Source: Rhizobacter sp. OV335
Lineage (GTDB): Bacteria; Pseudomonadota; Gammaproteobacteria; Burkholderiales; Burkholderiaceae_C
Length of the DNA stretch: 64,000 bases
NCBI RefSeq assembly: GCF_900142965.1
Contig: NZ_FRCQ01000005.1
Span: 1 to 64,000, forward strand
Direction: 5' to 3'
The notes under the pieces were generated by a model. It saw nothing but the letters and a program-made list of their open reading frames with translations, was not told where the DNA came from and searched no databases. The number at the start of each line of letters is the position of its first letter. Within the stretch, counting starts at the first letter, position 1. The position numbers and the translations under genes are program-made. Below are positions 52,888 through 61,413 of this stretch, piece by piece.

Positions 52888-54807
52888 ATGATTTCAGTCC
52901 AGTTGCCCGACGGTTCCCGACGCGAATTCCCCGGCCCGGTCACGGTGGCCGAGGTGGCGGCGTCGATCGGCACCGGCCTGGCGAAGGCGGCGCTCGCCGG
53001 GCGCGTCGGGCAGGGCGATGCGGCACGTGTCGTCGACACCAGCTACCGCATCGAGGCCGACACGGCGCTCGCGATCGTCACCGACAAGGACCCGGCCGGG
53101 CTGGACGTCATCCGCCACTCCACCGCCCACCTGCTGGCCTACGCGGTCAAGGAGCTGTTCCCCGAGGCCCAGGTCACGATCGGCCCGGTGATCGAGAACG
53201 GCTTCTTCTACGACTTCTCGTACAAGCGCCCGTTCACGCCGGACGACCTGGCGGCGATCGAGGCCAAGATGACCGAGCTCGCGAAGAAGGACGAGCGCGT
53301 CGAGCGCCGCGTGCTGCCGCGCGACGAGGCGGTGGCGTACTTCAAGAGCCTGGGCGAGCACTACAAGGCCGAGATCATCGCCAGCATCCCGTCGGACGAA
53401 GACGTCTCGCTGTACCGCGAAGGCAGGTTCGAGGACCTGTGCCGCGGCCCGCACGTGCCGAGCACCGGCCGGCTGAAGCACTTCAAGCTGATGAAGGTGG
53501 CCGGCGCCTACTGGCGCGGCGACCACCGCAACGAGATGCTGCAGCGCATCTACGGCACGGCCTGGGCCACCAAGGACGAGCTGCAGCAGTACCTGCACAT
53601 GCTCGAAGAGGCCGAGAAGCGCGACCACCGCAAGATCGGCCGCGAGCTCGACCTGTTCCACCTCGATGAACATGCCCCCGGCCTGGTGTTCTGGCATGCC
53701 AAGGGCTGGTCGGTGTGGCAGCAGGTCGAGCAGTACATGCGCGCCGTCTACCGCGACAACGGCTACCAGGAGGTGAAGGGGCCGCAGATCCTCGACAAGG
53801 GGCTGTGGGAGAAGACCGGCCACTGGGGCAACTACCGCGACAACATGTTCGTGACCGAATCGGAAAAGCGCGACTACGCGCTGAAGCCGATGAACTGCCC
53901 CGGCCACGTGCTGATCTTCAATTCGCAGATGCGCAGCTACAAGGACCTGCCGATCCGCTACGGCGAGTTCGGCCAGTGCCACCGCAACGAACCGTCGGGC
54001 GCGCTGCACGGCATCATGCGGGTGCGCGGCTTCACGCAGGACGACGGCCACATCTTCTGCACCGAAGACCAGATCCTCGAGGAGTGCGTGGCCTACACGG
54101 CGCTGCTGCAGAAGGTCTACCAGGATTTCGGCTTCACCGAGATCATCTACAAGGTCGCGACCCGGCCGGAACACCGCGTCGGCTCCGATGCGTTCTGGGA
54201 CAAGGCCGAGTTCGCGGTGATGGAGAGCCTGCGCCGCTCCGGCTGCGAGTTCATCATCTCCCCGGGCGACGGCGCCTTCTACGGCCCGAAGATCGAGTAC
54301 ACGCTGAAAGACGCGCTGGGCCGGCAGTGGCAATGCGGCACGATGCAGGTCGACTACAACACCGCCGAGCGCCTGGGCGGCGAGTACGTGACCGACACCA
54401 GCGGCCGCGCGCACCCGGTGATGCTGCACCGCGCCATCATCGGTAGCTTCGAGCGTTTCATCGGCATGTTGATCGAACACCACGCCGGCGCGCTGCCGGT
54501 CTGGCTCGCGCCGGTGCAGGTCGTGGTGGCCAGCATCACCGAGGCGCACGCCGACTACGCCCGGGAAGTCGCGAAAACACTTCAAAAACAAGGAGTTAGG
54601 GCGGAGAGTGATTTGCGCAACGAGAAGATCACGTATAAAATCCGCGAGCATTCCTTGCAAAAGGTCCCGTTCATCCTTGTCGTTGGCGAGAAGGAGAAGG
54701 CAATCGGGGCCGTTGCGGTGCGTGCCCGCGGCAACCAGGATCTCGGCGTGATGCCCTTGGACGACTTCGCAAAGAAGCTCGCCAGCGACATCGCCAACCG
54801 GGCCTGA
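52888..54807 (+). CDS. thrS: Threonyl-tRNA synthetase
   Basis: 639 residues, full length. It has the TGS domain ([20 protein letters not shown]), editing domain with [16 protein letters not shown] (HXXXH), YRGPHVP-like [17 protein letters not shown], class II core motif 2 ([20 protein letters not shown]), zinc ligands Cys/His (MNCPGHV and later His), motif 3 ([19 protein letters not shown]) and an anticodon-binding C-terminus. The ATG follows CAGGAGCTCC. It starts the thrS-infC-rpmI-rplT-pheST-ihfA operon. An AT-rich patch near its 3' end probably holds a promoter for infC. Confidence 0.97.
   Translation: MISVQLPDGSRREFPGPVTVAEVAASIGTGLAKAALAGRVGQGDAARVVDTSYRIEADTALAIVTDKDPAGLDVIRHSTAHLLAYAVKELFPEAQVTIGPVIENGFFYDFSYKRPFTPDDLAAIEAKMTELAKKDERVERRVLPRDEAVAYFKSLGEHYKAEIIASIPSDEDVSLYREGRFEDLCRGPHVPSTGRLKHFKLMKVAGAYWRGDHRNEMLQRIYGTAWATKDELQQYLHMLEEAEKRDHRKIGRELDLFHLDEHAPGLVFWHAKGWSVWQQVEQYMRAVYRDNGYQEVKGPQILDKGLWEKTGHWGNYRDNMFVTESEKRDYALKPMNCPGHVLIFNSQMRSYKDLPIRYGEFGQCHRNEPSGALHGIMRVRGFTQDDGHIFCTEDQILEECVAYTALLQKVYQDFGFTEIIYKVATRPEHRVGSDAFWDKAEFAVMESLRRSGCEFIISPGDGAFYGPKIEYTLKDALGRQWQCGTMQVDYNTAERLGGEYVTDTSGRAHPVMLHRAIIGSFERFIGMLIEHHAGALPVWLAPVQVVVASITEAHADYAREVAKTLQKQGVRAESDLRNEKITYKIREHSLQKVPFILVVGEKEKAIGAVAVRARGNQDLGVMPLDDFAKKLASDIANRA
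54613..54641 (+). promoter_or_regulatory. Candidate internal promoter in thrS for infC-rpmI-rplT
   Basis: TTGCGC (54613-54618) and TAAAAT (54636-54641) are spaced by 17 bases, in a short AT-rich patch (about 54570-54665) with codons such as ACA, CAA, AGG and ATT that are rare elsewhere in thrS. In E. coli, infC also has promoters inside thrS. Confidence 0.6.
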
Positions 54808-54892
54808 AGTAAGGCAACTCCTGTCCGCTGGCGTTCATCGACATCCAAAGTTTGGGCTCCGCTGCCTCGGGGTCCGGTGAAAGGTAAGAACC

Positions 54893-55441
54893 ATCGCTAC
54901 TTTTGCTGACCGTCGCACTCCCAATGTGGAGCGCAAGCACCGCCTCAATCGTGAAATCATGGCGCCAGAGGTGCGGCTCAACGGTGTGGAGAACGAACCG
55001 CTCGGGATCGTCAACATCCAGGAGGCCCTGCGCATGGCGGGCGAACTGGACGTCGATCTGGTCGAAATCGCTGCTCAGGCCGATCCGCCGGTCTGCCGGC
55101 TGATGGACTACGGCAAGTTCAAATACCAAGAGCAGAAACGGGCAGCGGAAGCGAAGTCCAAACAGAAGGTCATCGAGATCAAGGAAGTCAAGTTCCGTCC
55201 GGGCACGGACGAGGGCGACTACCAGATCAAGATGCGCAACCTGCGCCGCTTCATCGAGGAAGACGGCGACAAGGGCAAGGTCACGCTGCGCTACCGCGGC
55301 CGCGAGATCACCCACCAGGACATCGGCATGCGCCTGCTGGAGCGCATTCGCGACGAACTGGCCGATGTGGCCGTCGTCGAGAACATGCCGAAGCTCGAAG
55401 GGCGCCAGATGATCATGGTGCTGGGTCCGAAGAAGCGTTGA
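54893..55441 (+). CDS. infC: Translation initiation factor IF-3 (AUC start)
   Basis: 182 residues from ATC 54893: (M)[20 protein letters not shown], then [10 protein letters not shown] and [17 protein letters not shown]. The N-domain, Lys-rich linker ([18 protein letters not shown]) and C-domain ([37 protein letters not shown]) are complete. AAGGT lies 8 bases before the ATC. No ATG or GTG gives the expected N-terminus; the first in-frame alternative is GTG 54926, too late. IF3 rejects non-standard start codons, so an AUC start permits autoregulation as known for the AUU start of E. coli infC. Confidence 0.95.
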   Translation: MATFADRRTPNVERKHRLNREIMAPEVRLNGVENEPLGIVNIQEALRMAGELDVDLVEIAAQADPPVCRLMDYGKFKYQEQKRAAEAKSKQKVIEIKEVKFRPGTDEGDYQIKMRNLRRFIEEDGDKGKVTLRYRGREITHQDIGMRLLERIRDELADVAVVENMPKLEGRQMIMVLGPKKR

Positions 55442-55457
55442 AGTTTTGAGAGTTCAG

Positions 55458-55540
55458 CGCGCCGGTCTGGTCACCGGCGCGTTGCAAGAAGCCCCTCCAG
55501 GCCAACAAGACCGCAAGCTCTTTGCGGGCGCCTGGTGGAG
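55458..55540 (+). promoter_or_regulatory. Structured leader upstream of rpmI-rplT
   Basis: Hairpin 1: CGCGCCGGT (55458-55466) with ACCGGCGCG (55473-55481), not followed by a T run. Hairpin 2: CCAGGC (55497-55502) with GCCTGG (55530-55535), enclosing CCGCAAG (55511-55517) with TTTGCGG (55521-55527). In E. coli and Bacillus, L20 binds the leader of its own operon, so this is a candidate L20-controlled RNA. Evidence is structure and position only. Confidence 0.5.
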
Positions 55541-55559
55541 CAACTAAAAAGGAGCAGTC

Positions 55560-55763
55560 ATGCCCAAAATGAAGACCAAGAAGAGCGCTGCGAAGCGTTT
55601 CCGCGTTCGTCCGGGTGGCACCGTCAAGCGGGGCCAGGCGTTCAAGCGCCACATCCTCACGAAGAAGTCCACGAAGAACAAGCGCCACCTGCGTGGCTCT
55701 GTCGGCGTGCACGAGACCAACATGGGTCACATGGCTCAGATGCTGCCCTTCGCCGGGCTGTGA
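55560..55763 (+). CDS. rpmI: 50S ribosomal protein L35
   Basis: 67 residues, highly basic, [20 protein letters not shown] to [11 protein letters not shown], the family's usual length and ends. AAGGAG precedes the ATG. It is between infC and rplT, as in most proteobacteria. Confidence 0.97.
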   Translation: MPKMKTKKSAAKRFRVRPGGTVKRGQAFKRHILTKKSTKNKRHLRGSVGVHETNMGHMAQMLPFAGL

Positions 55764-55815
55764 TCTGCCACTGCTGATCTCACGGTTTCAGAAACACTTC
55801 TAGAAGGAGAAATCC

Positions 55816-56172
55816 ATGCCTCGCGTCAAACGTGGTGTAACAGCCCGCGCTCGTCACAAGAAAATTCTCGCACTCGCCAAGGGTTACCGCGGCCGTCGCA
55901 AGAATGTGTTCCGCATCGCCAAGGAAGCGGTCATGCGCGCTGGGCAATATGCCTATCGCGATCGCCGCACCAAGAAGCGTGTGTTCCGCCAGCTCTGGAT
56001 CGCGCGTATCAACGCCGCGGCCCGTGGCCTGGGCATCACCTACAGCAAGTTCATGAACGGCATGAAGAAGGCGTCGATCGAGATCGACCGCAAGGTTCTT
56101 GCCGACATGGCAGTCAACGATCCTGCCGCTTTCGGCAGCATCGTGGAGAAGGTGAAGGCCCAGCTCGCTTGA
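55816..56172 (+). CDS. rplT: 50S ribosomal protein L20
   Basis: 118 residues, [20 protein letters not shown] with the long basic N-terminal helix and the [20 protein letters not shown] motif. It binds 23S rRNA early in 50S assembly and represses its own operon in bacteria where this was studied. AGAAGGAGA precedes the ATG, 52 bases after rpmI. Confidence 0.97.
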   Translation: MPRVKRGVTARARHKKILALAKGYRGRRKNVFRIAKEAVMRAGQYAYRDRRTKKRVFRQLWIARINAAARGLGITYSKFMNGMKKASIEIDRKVLADMAVNDPAAFGSIVEKVKAQLA

Positions 56173-56225
56173 TGTCGTGATCGCGCCGGTTCGCACACCC
56201 GCTGTGCTGCCGGTGCCACGCAAGT

Positions 56226-56253
56226 CCCCGCAGGCTGCTCGCAGCCGTCGGGG
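56226..56253 (+). promoter_or_regulatory. GC-rich hairpin between rplT and pheS
   Basis: CCCCG-CA-GGCTGC (56226-56238) pairs with GCAGCC-GT-CGGGG (56241-56253) across a 2x2 internal loop. It lies 10 bases before the terminator hairpin at 56264, so it could be part of an attenuation switch or an mRNA-stability element. Confidence 0.5.
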
Positions 56254-56263
56254 CAAGCTCTCC

Positions 56264-56292
56264 AAGGCCGACCTCGTGTGCGGCCTTTTTTG
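56264..56292 (+). terminator. Intrinsic terminator or attenuator before pheS
   Basis: AAGGCCG (56264-56270) pairs with CGGCCTT (56281-56287) over a 10-base loop, followed by TTTTTTGTTT. It lies 31 bases before the pheS ATG. It may end most rplT transcripts and allow partial read-through into pheST. No Phe-rich leader peptide like E. coli PheM was found before it. Confidence 0.75.
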
Positions 56293-56322
56293 TTTCTTGA
56301 ACCGACCATCCTCCCTCTACCG

Positions 56323-57366
56323 ATGAACGACCTCGATCAACTGGTGCAGGTGGCGCACGCCGATTTCGCGCAGGCGACTGCACCTGCCGATCTGGAGAAC
56401 GCGAAGGCGCGTTACCTCGGCAAGGCCGGTCGCGTGACCGAACTGCTGAAGTCGCTGGCCGGGCTGGCGGGCGACGAGAAGAAGTCGCGCGGCGCCGAGA
56501 TCAACGCCGCGAAGCAGGCGATCGAGGCCGCGCTGAACGCTCGCCGCCAGGCGCTGGCCGATGCCGAGCTGCAGGCACAGCTGAAGGCCGAGTCGCTCGA
56601 CGTGACGCTGCCCGGGCGCAAGCGCGGTGTCGGCAGCGTGCACCCGATCACGCGCACGATGGAGCGCATCGAGGCGATCTTCGGTTCGATGGGTTTCGAC
56701 GTGGCCGACGGCCCCGAGATCGAGACCGACTGGTACAGCTTCACCGCCTTGAACAACCCGGAGAACCACCCGGCGCGTTCGATGCAGGACACCTTCTACG
56801 TCGACATGAAGGACGACGAAGGCCACTGGCTGAACCTGCGCCCGCACACCTCGCCGATGCAGGTGCGCCACGCCCGCGCGCATGCCGCGAAGTACGCCGG
56901 CCAGGCGCACATGCCCGACATCCGCGTGATCGCGCCGGGCCGCACCTTCCGCGTCGACAGCGATGCCACCCACTCGCCGATGTTCCACCAGGTCGAAGGC
57001 CTGTGGATCGGCGAGAACGTCAGCTTCAAGGACCTGAAGGCGATGTACCTGGATTTCATCCAGGCCTTCTTCGAGACCAGCGAGCTCGCGCTGCGCTTCC
57101 GCCCGAGCTATTTCCCGTTCACCGAGCCGAGCGCCGAGATCGACATCATGTTCGAGCGCGGGCCGCTGAAGGGCCGCTGGCTCGAGGTCTCCGGCTCCGG
57201 CCAGGTGCACCCGCAGGTGGTGCGCAACATGGGGCTCGACCCGGAGCGCTACGTCGGCTTCGCCTTCGGCTCGGGCATCGATCGCCTGGCGATGCTGCGC
57301 TACGGCGTCAGCGACCTGCGCCTGTTCTTCGACGGCGACCTGCGTTTCCTCAGCCAGTTCAAGTAA
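56323..57366 (+). CDS. pheS: Phenylalanyl-tRNA synthetase alpha subunit
   Basis: 347 residues. It has an N-terminal coiled-coil arm binding tRNA ([20 protein letters not shown]) and a class II core: motif 1 [19 protein letters not shown], motif 2 [19 protein letters not shown], and motif 3 [36 protein letters not shown] is also typical. It forms the alpha2-beta2 enzyme with PheT. The ATG is 18 bases upstream-spaced from the terminator T run's end region; pheT starts 18 bases after the stop. Confidence 0.97.
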   Translation: MNDLDQLVQVAHADFAQATAPADLENAKARYLGKAGRVTELLKSLAGLAGDEKKSRGAEINAAKQAIEAALNARRQALADAELQAQLKAESLDVTLPGRKRGVGSVHPITRTMERIEAIFGSMGFDVADGPEIETDWYSFTALNNPENHPARSMQDTFYVDMKDDEGHWLNLRPHTSPMQVRHARAHAAKYAGQAHMPDIRVIAPGRTFRVDSDATHSPMFHQVEGLWIGENVSFKDLKAMYLDFIQAFFETSELALRFRPSYFPFTEPSAEIDIMFERGPLKGRWLEVSGSGQVHPQVVRNMGLDPERYVGFAFGSGIDRLAMLRYGVSDLRLFFDGDLRFLSQFK

Positions 57367-57384
57367 CCAGCGGAAGACCCATCA

Positions 57385-59799
57385 ATGCAATTCCCCGAGT
57401 CGTGGTTGCGTGAGTTCTGCAATCCGCCCCTTGAGACGGCGGCCCTGGCCGAGCTGCTGACGATGTCCGGCATGGAGGTCGAAGAGCTGCGCCCGGTGGC
57501 GCCGCCCTTCAGCCGCGTGGTCGTCGGTCGCGTCGTGTCGCTGGAGCGCCATCCGAATGCCGATCGGCTGAACGTCTGCCAGGTCGATGTCGGCAGCGGC
57601 ACGCTGCTCAACATCGTGTGCGGCGCGCCGAATGTCGCTGCCGGCCTGAAGGTGCCGTGCGCGCTGGTGGGTGCCGTGCTTCCCCCAGGTGAGGACGGCA
57701 AGCCCTTCGAGATCAAGCTCGGCCAGCTGCGCGGCGTCGAGAGCCAGGGCATGCTGTGCTCGGCGCGCGAGCTGAAGCTGTCCGAGGACCACGGCGGGCT
57801 GCTGATCCTGGCCGAAGACGCGCCGATCGGCGAAGACATCCGCAAGCACCTGTCGCTCGACGACACGCTGTTCACGCTGAAGCTGACGCCGAACCTCGGG
57901 CACTGCCTGAGCGTGTTCGGCGTCGCGCGCGAAGTCTCCGCGCTGACCGGCGCGCCGCTGAAGGCGCCGGCCATCACGCCGGTGCCGGTGAAGCACCGCG
58001 ACGTGCTGCCGGTCAGGATCGAGGCGCCGGACCTGTGCGGCCGCTTCTCCGGCCGCATCGTGCGCAAGGTCGACACCACCGCGAAGACACCGGCCTGGAT
58101 GGTCGACCGCCTGGCGCGCTGCGGCCAGCGTTCGGTGACCGCGCTGGTCGACATCTCGAACTACGTGATGTTCGAGCTGGGCCGGCCGTCGCACATCTTC
58201 GACCTCGACAAGATCCACCACGGCCTGACCGTGCGCTGGGGCAAGCCGGGCGAGCAACTGAAGCTGCTGAACGGCAACACGATCGAGGTCGATGCCGCCG
58301 TCGGCGTGATCGCCGATGCCGAGGCGGTCGAGTCGCTCGCCGGCATCATGGGCGGCGATGCGACCTCGGTGTCCGATGCCACGCGCAACGTCTACGTCGA
58401 GGCCGCGTTCTGGTGGCCCGAGGCGGTGTCGGGCCGCTCGCGCCGCTTCAATTTCACGACCGATGCGGGACACCGCTTCGAGCGCGGCGTCGACCCGGCG
58501 CAGACGGTCGAGCACATCGAGCGCATCACGCAGCTGATCCTCGAGATCTGCGGCGGCGAGGCCGGTCCGATGGACGACCAGACCATCGCGCTGCCGGCGC
58601 GCAAGCCGGTCACGCTGCGCATCGCGCGTGCCGCGAAGGTGATCGGCATGCCGCTGACGCAGGCGCAATGCGTCGGCGTGATGGAGCGGCTCGGCCTGCC
58701 GTTCACGCAGGCCGAGGGCACGATCACCGTGACGCCGCCGAGCTGGCGCTTCGACCTGCTGATCGAGGAAGACCTGATCGAGGAAGTGATCCGCGTGCTC
58801 GGCTACCCGACGCTGCCGTCGACGCCGCCGCTCGCGCCGATCACGGCCAGCGTGCGCAGCGAATCGAAGCGCGGACCGCATGCCGTGCGCCACCTGCTGG
58901 CCGGCCTGGATTACCAGGAGACCATCAACTTCAGCTTCGTCGAAGAACGCTGGGAGCATGAGCTGGCCGGCAATGCCGACCCGATCCGCGTGCTGAACCC
59001 GATCGCGAGCCCGCTGTCGGTGATGCGCTCCAGCCTGATCGGCGGCCTGGTCAACGTGCTGCGCTTCAACCTGGCGCGCAAGACCTCGCGCGTGCGGGTG
59101 TTCGAATTCGGCCGCGTGTTCCGCCGCGATGCGACGGTCGCCAACGGTGCCGTCAGCGTCGCGGGCGTCGCGCAGCCGCTGCGGGTCGCGGGGCTGGCCT
59201 ACGGTGGCGTCGATGCGCTGCAGTGGGCAGCGAAGGAGCGCCAGGTCGACTTCTTCGACGTGAAGGGCGACATCGAATCGCTGCTTGCGCCGCTGGCCGT
59301 CAGCTTCACGGCCGGCGAGCATCCGGCGCTGCACCCCGGGCGCTCGGCGCGCATCGAGGTCGACGGCCAGGCCATCGGCTTCGTCGGCGAGCTGCACCCG
59401 AAGTGGCGCCAGTCGTACGAATTGCCGCAGGCGCCGGTGGTGTTCGAACTCGACGCGTCGGCCTTGCTGCAGCGCCTGTTGCCGCAGTTCCAGCCGATCC
59501 CGAAGCAGCAGTCGGCCTGGCGCGACATCGCCGTGATCGCCGGCGAGCAGGTCACGCACGAGGCGCTGATGGACACGATCGCGGGCGTCGACCCGGGGCT
59601 GATCCGCTCGGCCCGGCTGTTCGACATCTACAAGCCGGCGACGCCGTCGGCCGACATGGCCGCCGGCGAGCGCAGCCTGGCGATCCGGCTCGAGCTGCTG
59701 GACGACACCGCGACGCTCACCGACGAGCGCATCGAAGCCGGGGTGCACCGGGTGCTGGACAACCTGAAGGCCCGCCTCGGCGTGCGCCTTCGCGGCTGA
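57385..59799 (+). CDS. pheT: Phenylalanyl-tRNA synthetase beta subunit
   Basis: 804 residues, usual length. The domains are B1/EMAP-like tRNA-binding (VVGRVVSLERHPNADRLNVC), B3/B4 editing (RFSGRIVRKVDTTAKTPAWM, RRFNFTTDAGHRFERGVDP), B5, catalytic-like B6/B7 (LLAGLDYQETINFSFVEERW, PIASPLSVMRSSLIGGLVNV) and a C-terminal FDX-ACB anticodon domain (QSAWRDIAVIAGEQVTHEAL, ARLGVRLRG). ihfA follows 12 bases later, the conserved pheT-ihfA order. Confidence 0.97.
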   Translation: MQFPESWLREFCNPPLETAALAELLTMSGMEVEELRPVAPPFSRVVVGRVVSLERHPNADRLNVCQVDVGSGTLLNIVCGAPNVAAGLKVPCALVGAVLPPGEDGKPFEIKLGQLRGVESQGMLCSARELKLSEDHGGLLILAEDAPIGEDIRKHLSLDDTLFTLKLTPNLGHCLSVFGVAREVSALTGAPLKAPAITPVPVKHRDVLPVRIEAPDLCGRFSGRIVRKVDTTAKTPAWMVDRLARCGQRSVTALVDISNYVMFELGRPSHIFDLDKIHHGLTVRWGKPGEQLKLLNGNTIEVDAAVGVIADAEAVESLAGIMGGDATSVSDATRNVYVEAAFWWPEAVSGRSRRFNFTTDAGHRFERGVDPAQTVEHIERITQLILEICGGEAGPMDDQTIALPARKPVTLRIARAAKVIGMPLTQAQCVGVMERLGLPFTQAEGTITVTPPSWRFDLLIEEDLIEEVIRVLGYPTLPSTPPLAPITASVRSESKRGPHAVRHLLAGLDYQETINFSFVEERWEHELAGNADPIRVLNPIASPLSVMRSSLIGGLVNVLRFNLARKTSRVRVFEFGRVFRRDATVANGAVSVAGVAQPLRVAGLAYGGVDALQWAAKERQVDFFDVKGDIESLLAPLAVSFTAGEHPALHPGRSARIEVDGQAIGFVGELHPKWRQSYELPQAPVVFELDASALLQRLLPQFQPIPKQQSAWRDIAVIAGEQVTHEALMDTIAGVDPGLIRSARLFDIYKPATPSADMAAGERSLAIRLELLDDTATLTDERIEAGVHRVLDNLKARLGVRLRG

Positions 59800-59811
59800 G
59801 CGGAGGCCGCG

Positions 59812-60180
59812 ATGGACGACCACAACGACGACAAATCCCCCGCCCGCGTGCTGCTGCCGACGCTCGAGACGCCGACGCTGACCAAGGCCGAACTGGCCGA
59901 GCTGCTGTTCGAGCGGCTGGGCCTGAACAAGCGCGAATCGAAGGACATGGTCGAGGCTTTTTTCGACATCATCCACGGCACGCTGGTGAAGGGCGAGGAC
60001 GTGAAGCTGTCGGGATTCGGTAATTTCAACATCCGGCGCAAGGCGCCGCGGCCCGGGCGCAACCCCCGAACCGGGGAATCCATACCGATCAAGGCCCGGA
60101 ACGTTGTAACTTTTCACGCAAGTCACAAACTGAAAGGAGTTGTGCAGGGCGACATACCTGCGGGAGACGACTTCGAGTAA
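59812..60180 (+). CDS. ihfA: Integration host factor alpha subunit
   Basis: 122 residues. The HU/IHF fold is shown by [40 protein letters not shown] and [20 protein letters not shown], with the intercalating Pro in the arm. It bends DNA together with IHF-beta. About 20 extra N-terminal residues ([20 protein letters not shown]) precede the usual family start, a feature of several Burkholderiales. It is 12 bases after pheT. Confidence 0.95.
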   Translation: MDDHNDDKSPARVLLPTLETPTLTKAELAELLFERLGLNKRESKDMVEAFFDIIHGTLVKGEDVKLSGFGNFNIRRKAPRPGRNPRTGESIPIKARNVVTFHASHKLKGVVQGDIPAGDDFE

Positions 60181-60215
60181 AGTCTTAGCTTTCTCTCTCG
60201 AACTCCTTGATTTCA

Positions 60216-60695
60216 ATGGAGAAAGCGCTTCCCGCCATCCCTGCCAAACGCTACTTCACCATTGGTGAGGTGAGTGATTTGTGCGGCGTGAAGCCGTACG
60301 TGCTGCGCTATTGGGAACAGGAGTTCACGCAGCTCAAGCCGATGAAGCGCCGGGGCAACCGGCGCTACTACCAGCACCACGAGGTGTTGCTGATCCGGCG
60401 CATCCGCGAGCTGCTGTACGAGCAGGGCTTCACGATCAGCGGGGCCCGCAACCGGCTCACCGAGCTGGTCCATTCGCGGTCGTCTTCATCATCGTCGCCG
60501 GCTCCGATGGCCGACGCCGGACACGATGCGGAGCTCGACGGCGAACTCGACGCGATGGGGTCCGACTCCGAACTGCCGATCGACGGCGAACCGGAAGACG
60601 CGCCGATTCCACAACCGGTCGTGATCGTCGACGAGGTGTCGCTGACGCAGATGCGCGACGAGCTGATCTCGATCCGCCATCTGTTGCTCGCGTGA
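60216..60695 (+). CDS. MerR-family transcriptional regulator
   Basis: 159 residues from ATG 60216. The winged HTH is RYFTIGEVSDLCGVKPYVLR with YWEQEFTQLKPMKRRGNRRY, followed by a short dimerisation helix and a low-complexity Ser/Asp/Glu-rich C-terminus. It lacks the Cys residues of metal-sensing MerR proteins. Its position right after ihfA is conserved in beta- and gammaproteobacteria. Target genes are unknown. Confidence 0.93.
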   Translation: MEKALPAIPAKRYFTIGEVSDLCGVKPYVLRYWEQEFTQLKPMKRRGNRRYYQHHEVLLIRRIRELLYEQGFTISGARNRLTELVHSRSSSSSSPAPMADAGHDAELDGELDAMGSDSELPIDGEPEDAPIPQPVVIVDEVSLTQMRDELISIRHLLLA

Positions 60696-60752
60696 GGGCG
60701 GGTTGCCTCAGCTGAATCACCGGTTTTCCACGCTATACTGCGCGGCTTACGT

Positions 60753-60829
60753 CGGGGTGTAGCGCAGCCTGGTAGCGCACTTGCATGGGGTGCAAGGGGT
60801 CGCGAGTTCGAATCCCGCCACCCCGACCA
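60753..60829 (+). tRNA. tRNA-Pro (anticodon GGG)
   Basis: 77 bases with encoded CCA. Acceptor CGGGGTG pairs with CACCCCG. The D-arm is GCGC...GCGC. The anticodon stem CTTGC/GCAAG encloses ATGGGGT, giving anticodon GGG. The T-loop is TTCGAAT, with one A-C mismatch in the T stem as I fold it. A TATACT -10 box lies at 60734-60739. Confidence 0.96.
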
Positions 60830-60865
60830 TAGAGATCGAAGCCATACCGGTTGGCCCCACCAACC

Positions 60866-60943
60866 AGCACGAAGAGAAGCCCGTTGAGGTCAAACGTGAG
60901 GTCCGTCACCTCAGGTTTGATTTTCGCGGGCTTCGTGCTTTTC
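60866..60943. terminator. Long near-continuous hairpin after tRNA-Pro, likely bidirectional terminator
   Basis: Nested arms pair in order: AGCACGA (60866) with TCGTGCT (60933), AGCCCG (60878) with CGGGCT (60927), TCAAAC (60890) with GTTTGA (60915), TGAGGT (60897) with ACCTCA (60908), over a 5-base loop. T's follow on the + side (60939-60942). A small GGTTGG/CCAACC hairpin (60849-60865) precedes it. The convergent minus-strand gene stops inside it at 60911. Confidence 0.65.
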
Positions 60944-61249
60944 CGATCCCTCCACGCGACTCTCCACGCGAGCATCCACCCGAACGAACACCCGCTGCAG
61001 CAGCACGCCGTGTTCCCGGCGCCCCGGTGCACCGCTCAGTCCGAACTGGCGGATCGCGCCGATGACGCGCACCGCTTCGATCAAGCTCGAGGTCTCGATC
61101 AAGCGGTAGACGCGGTGCTCGCTGTCCTCGACGCCGAAGATCATCTGCACGCCGTCAGGCCGGCTCGCCACGTCGATGGTGTCGAGGGCGTTCATCAGGG
61201 CTTCGTCTTCCACGGGATGGTGGCCATCGATGATCAGGCGGCTGCGCAT
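60911..61249 (-). CDS. Hypothetical protein
   Basis: 112 residues from ATG 61249: MRSRLIIDGHHPVEDEALMN, then TIDVASRPDGVQMIFGVEDS, EHRVYRLIETSSLIEAVRVI and a basic C-terminus. The regular hydrophobic pattern over the first 75 residues looks like real alpha/beta coding. No clear Shine-Dalgarno was seen, and the frame stays open upstream to 61471, so the start is uncertain. The stop lies in the large hairpin after tRNA-Pro. No family recognised. Confidence 0.5.
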   Translation of the reverse strand: MRSRLIIDGHHPVEDEALMNALDTIDVASRPDGVQMIFGVEDSEHRVYRLIETSSLIEAVRVIGAIRQFGLSGAPGRREHGVLLQRVFVRVDARVESRVEGSEKHEARENQT

Positions 61250-61413
61250 GGTGCTGGGCTCGTACTGCTGAGGACGCGGACGATGTTCGAGCCATGCCGC
61301 CGCGCCGACCATCGGCGCCTTCCGACCTTCGCGTAGGAGCGGATCCCTTTGCAGCGCGAGGTCGATGACATGCGATGACACGCGGCCGCCGCGCGGATAG
61401 ATTGGTGTCTGCC
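61250..61413. other. Gap between divergent hypothetical and isochorismatase-family genes
   Basis: 164 bases. It may hold promoters for both directions or the true N-terminus of the minus-strand hypothetical gene. No confident element was recognised. Confidence 0.35.

Noticed and set aside
56173-56322. Phe-rich leader peptide before pheS
   Set aside because: No short frame with a ribosome site and clustered Phe codons was found in the gap.
60733-61032. 99-residue minus-strand frame with GGGIRTRDPLHPMQ
   Set aside because: It is antisense to tRNA-Pro, a classic spurious translation, and overlaps the hairpin region.
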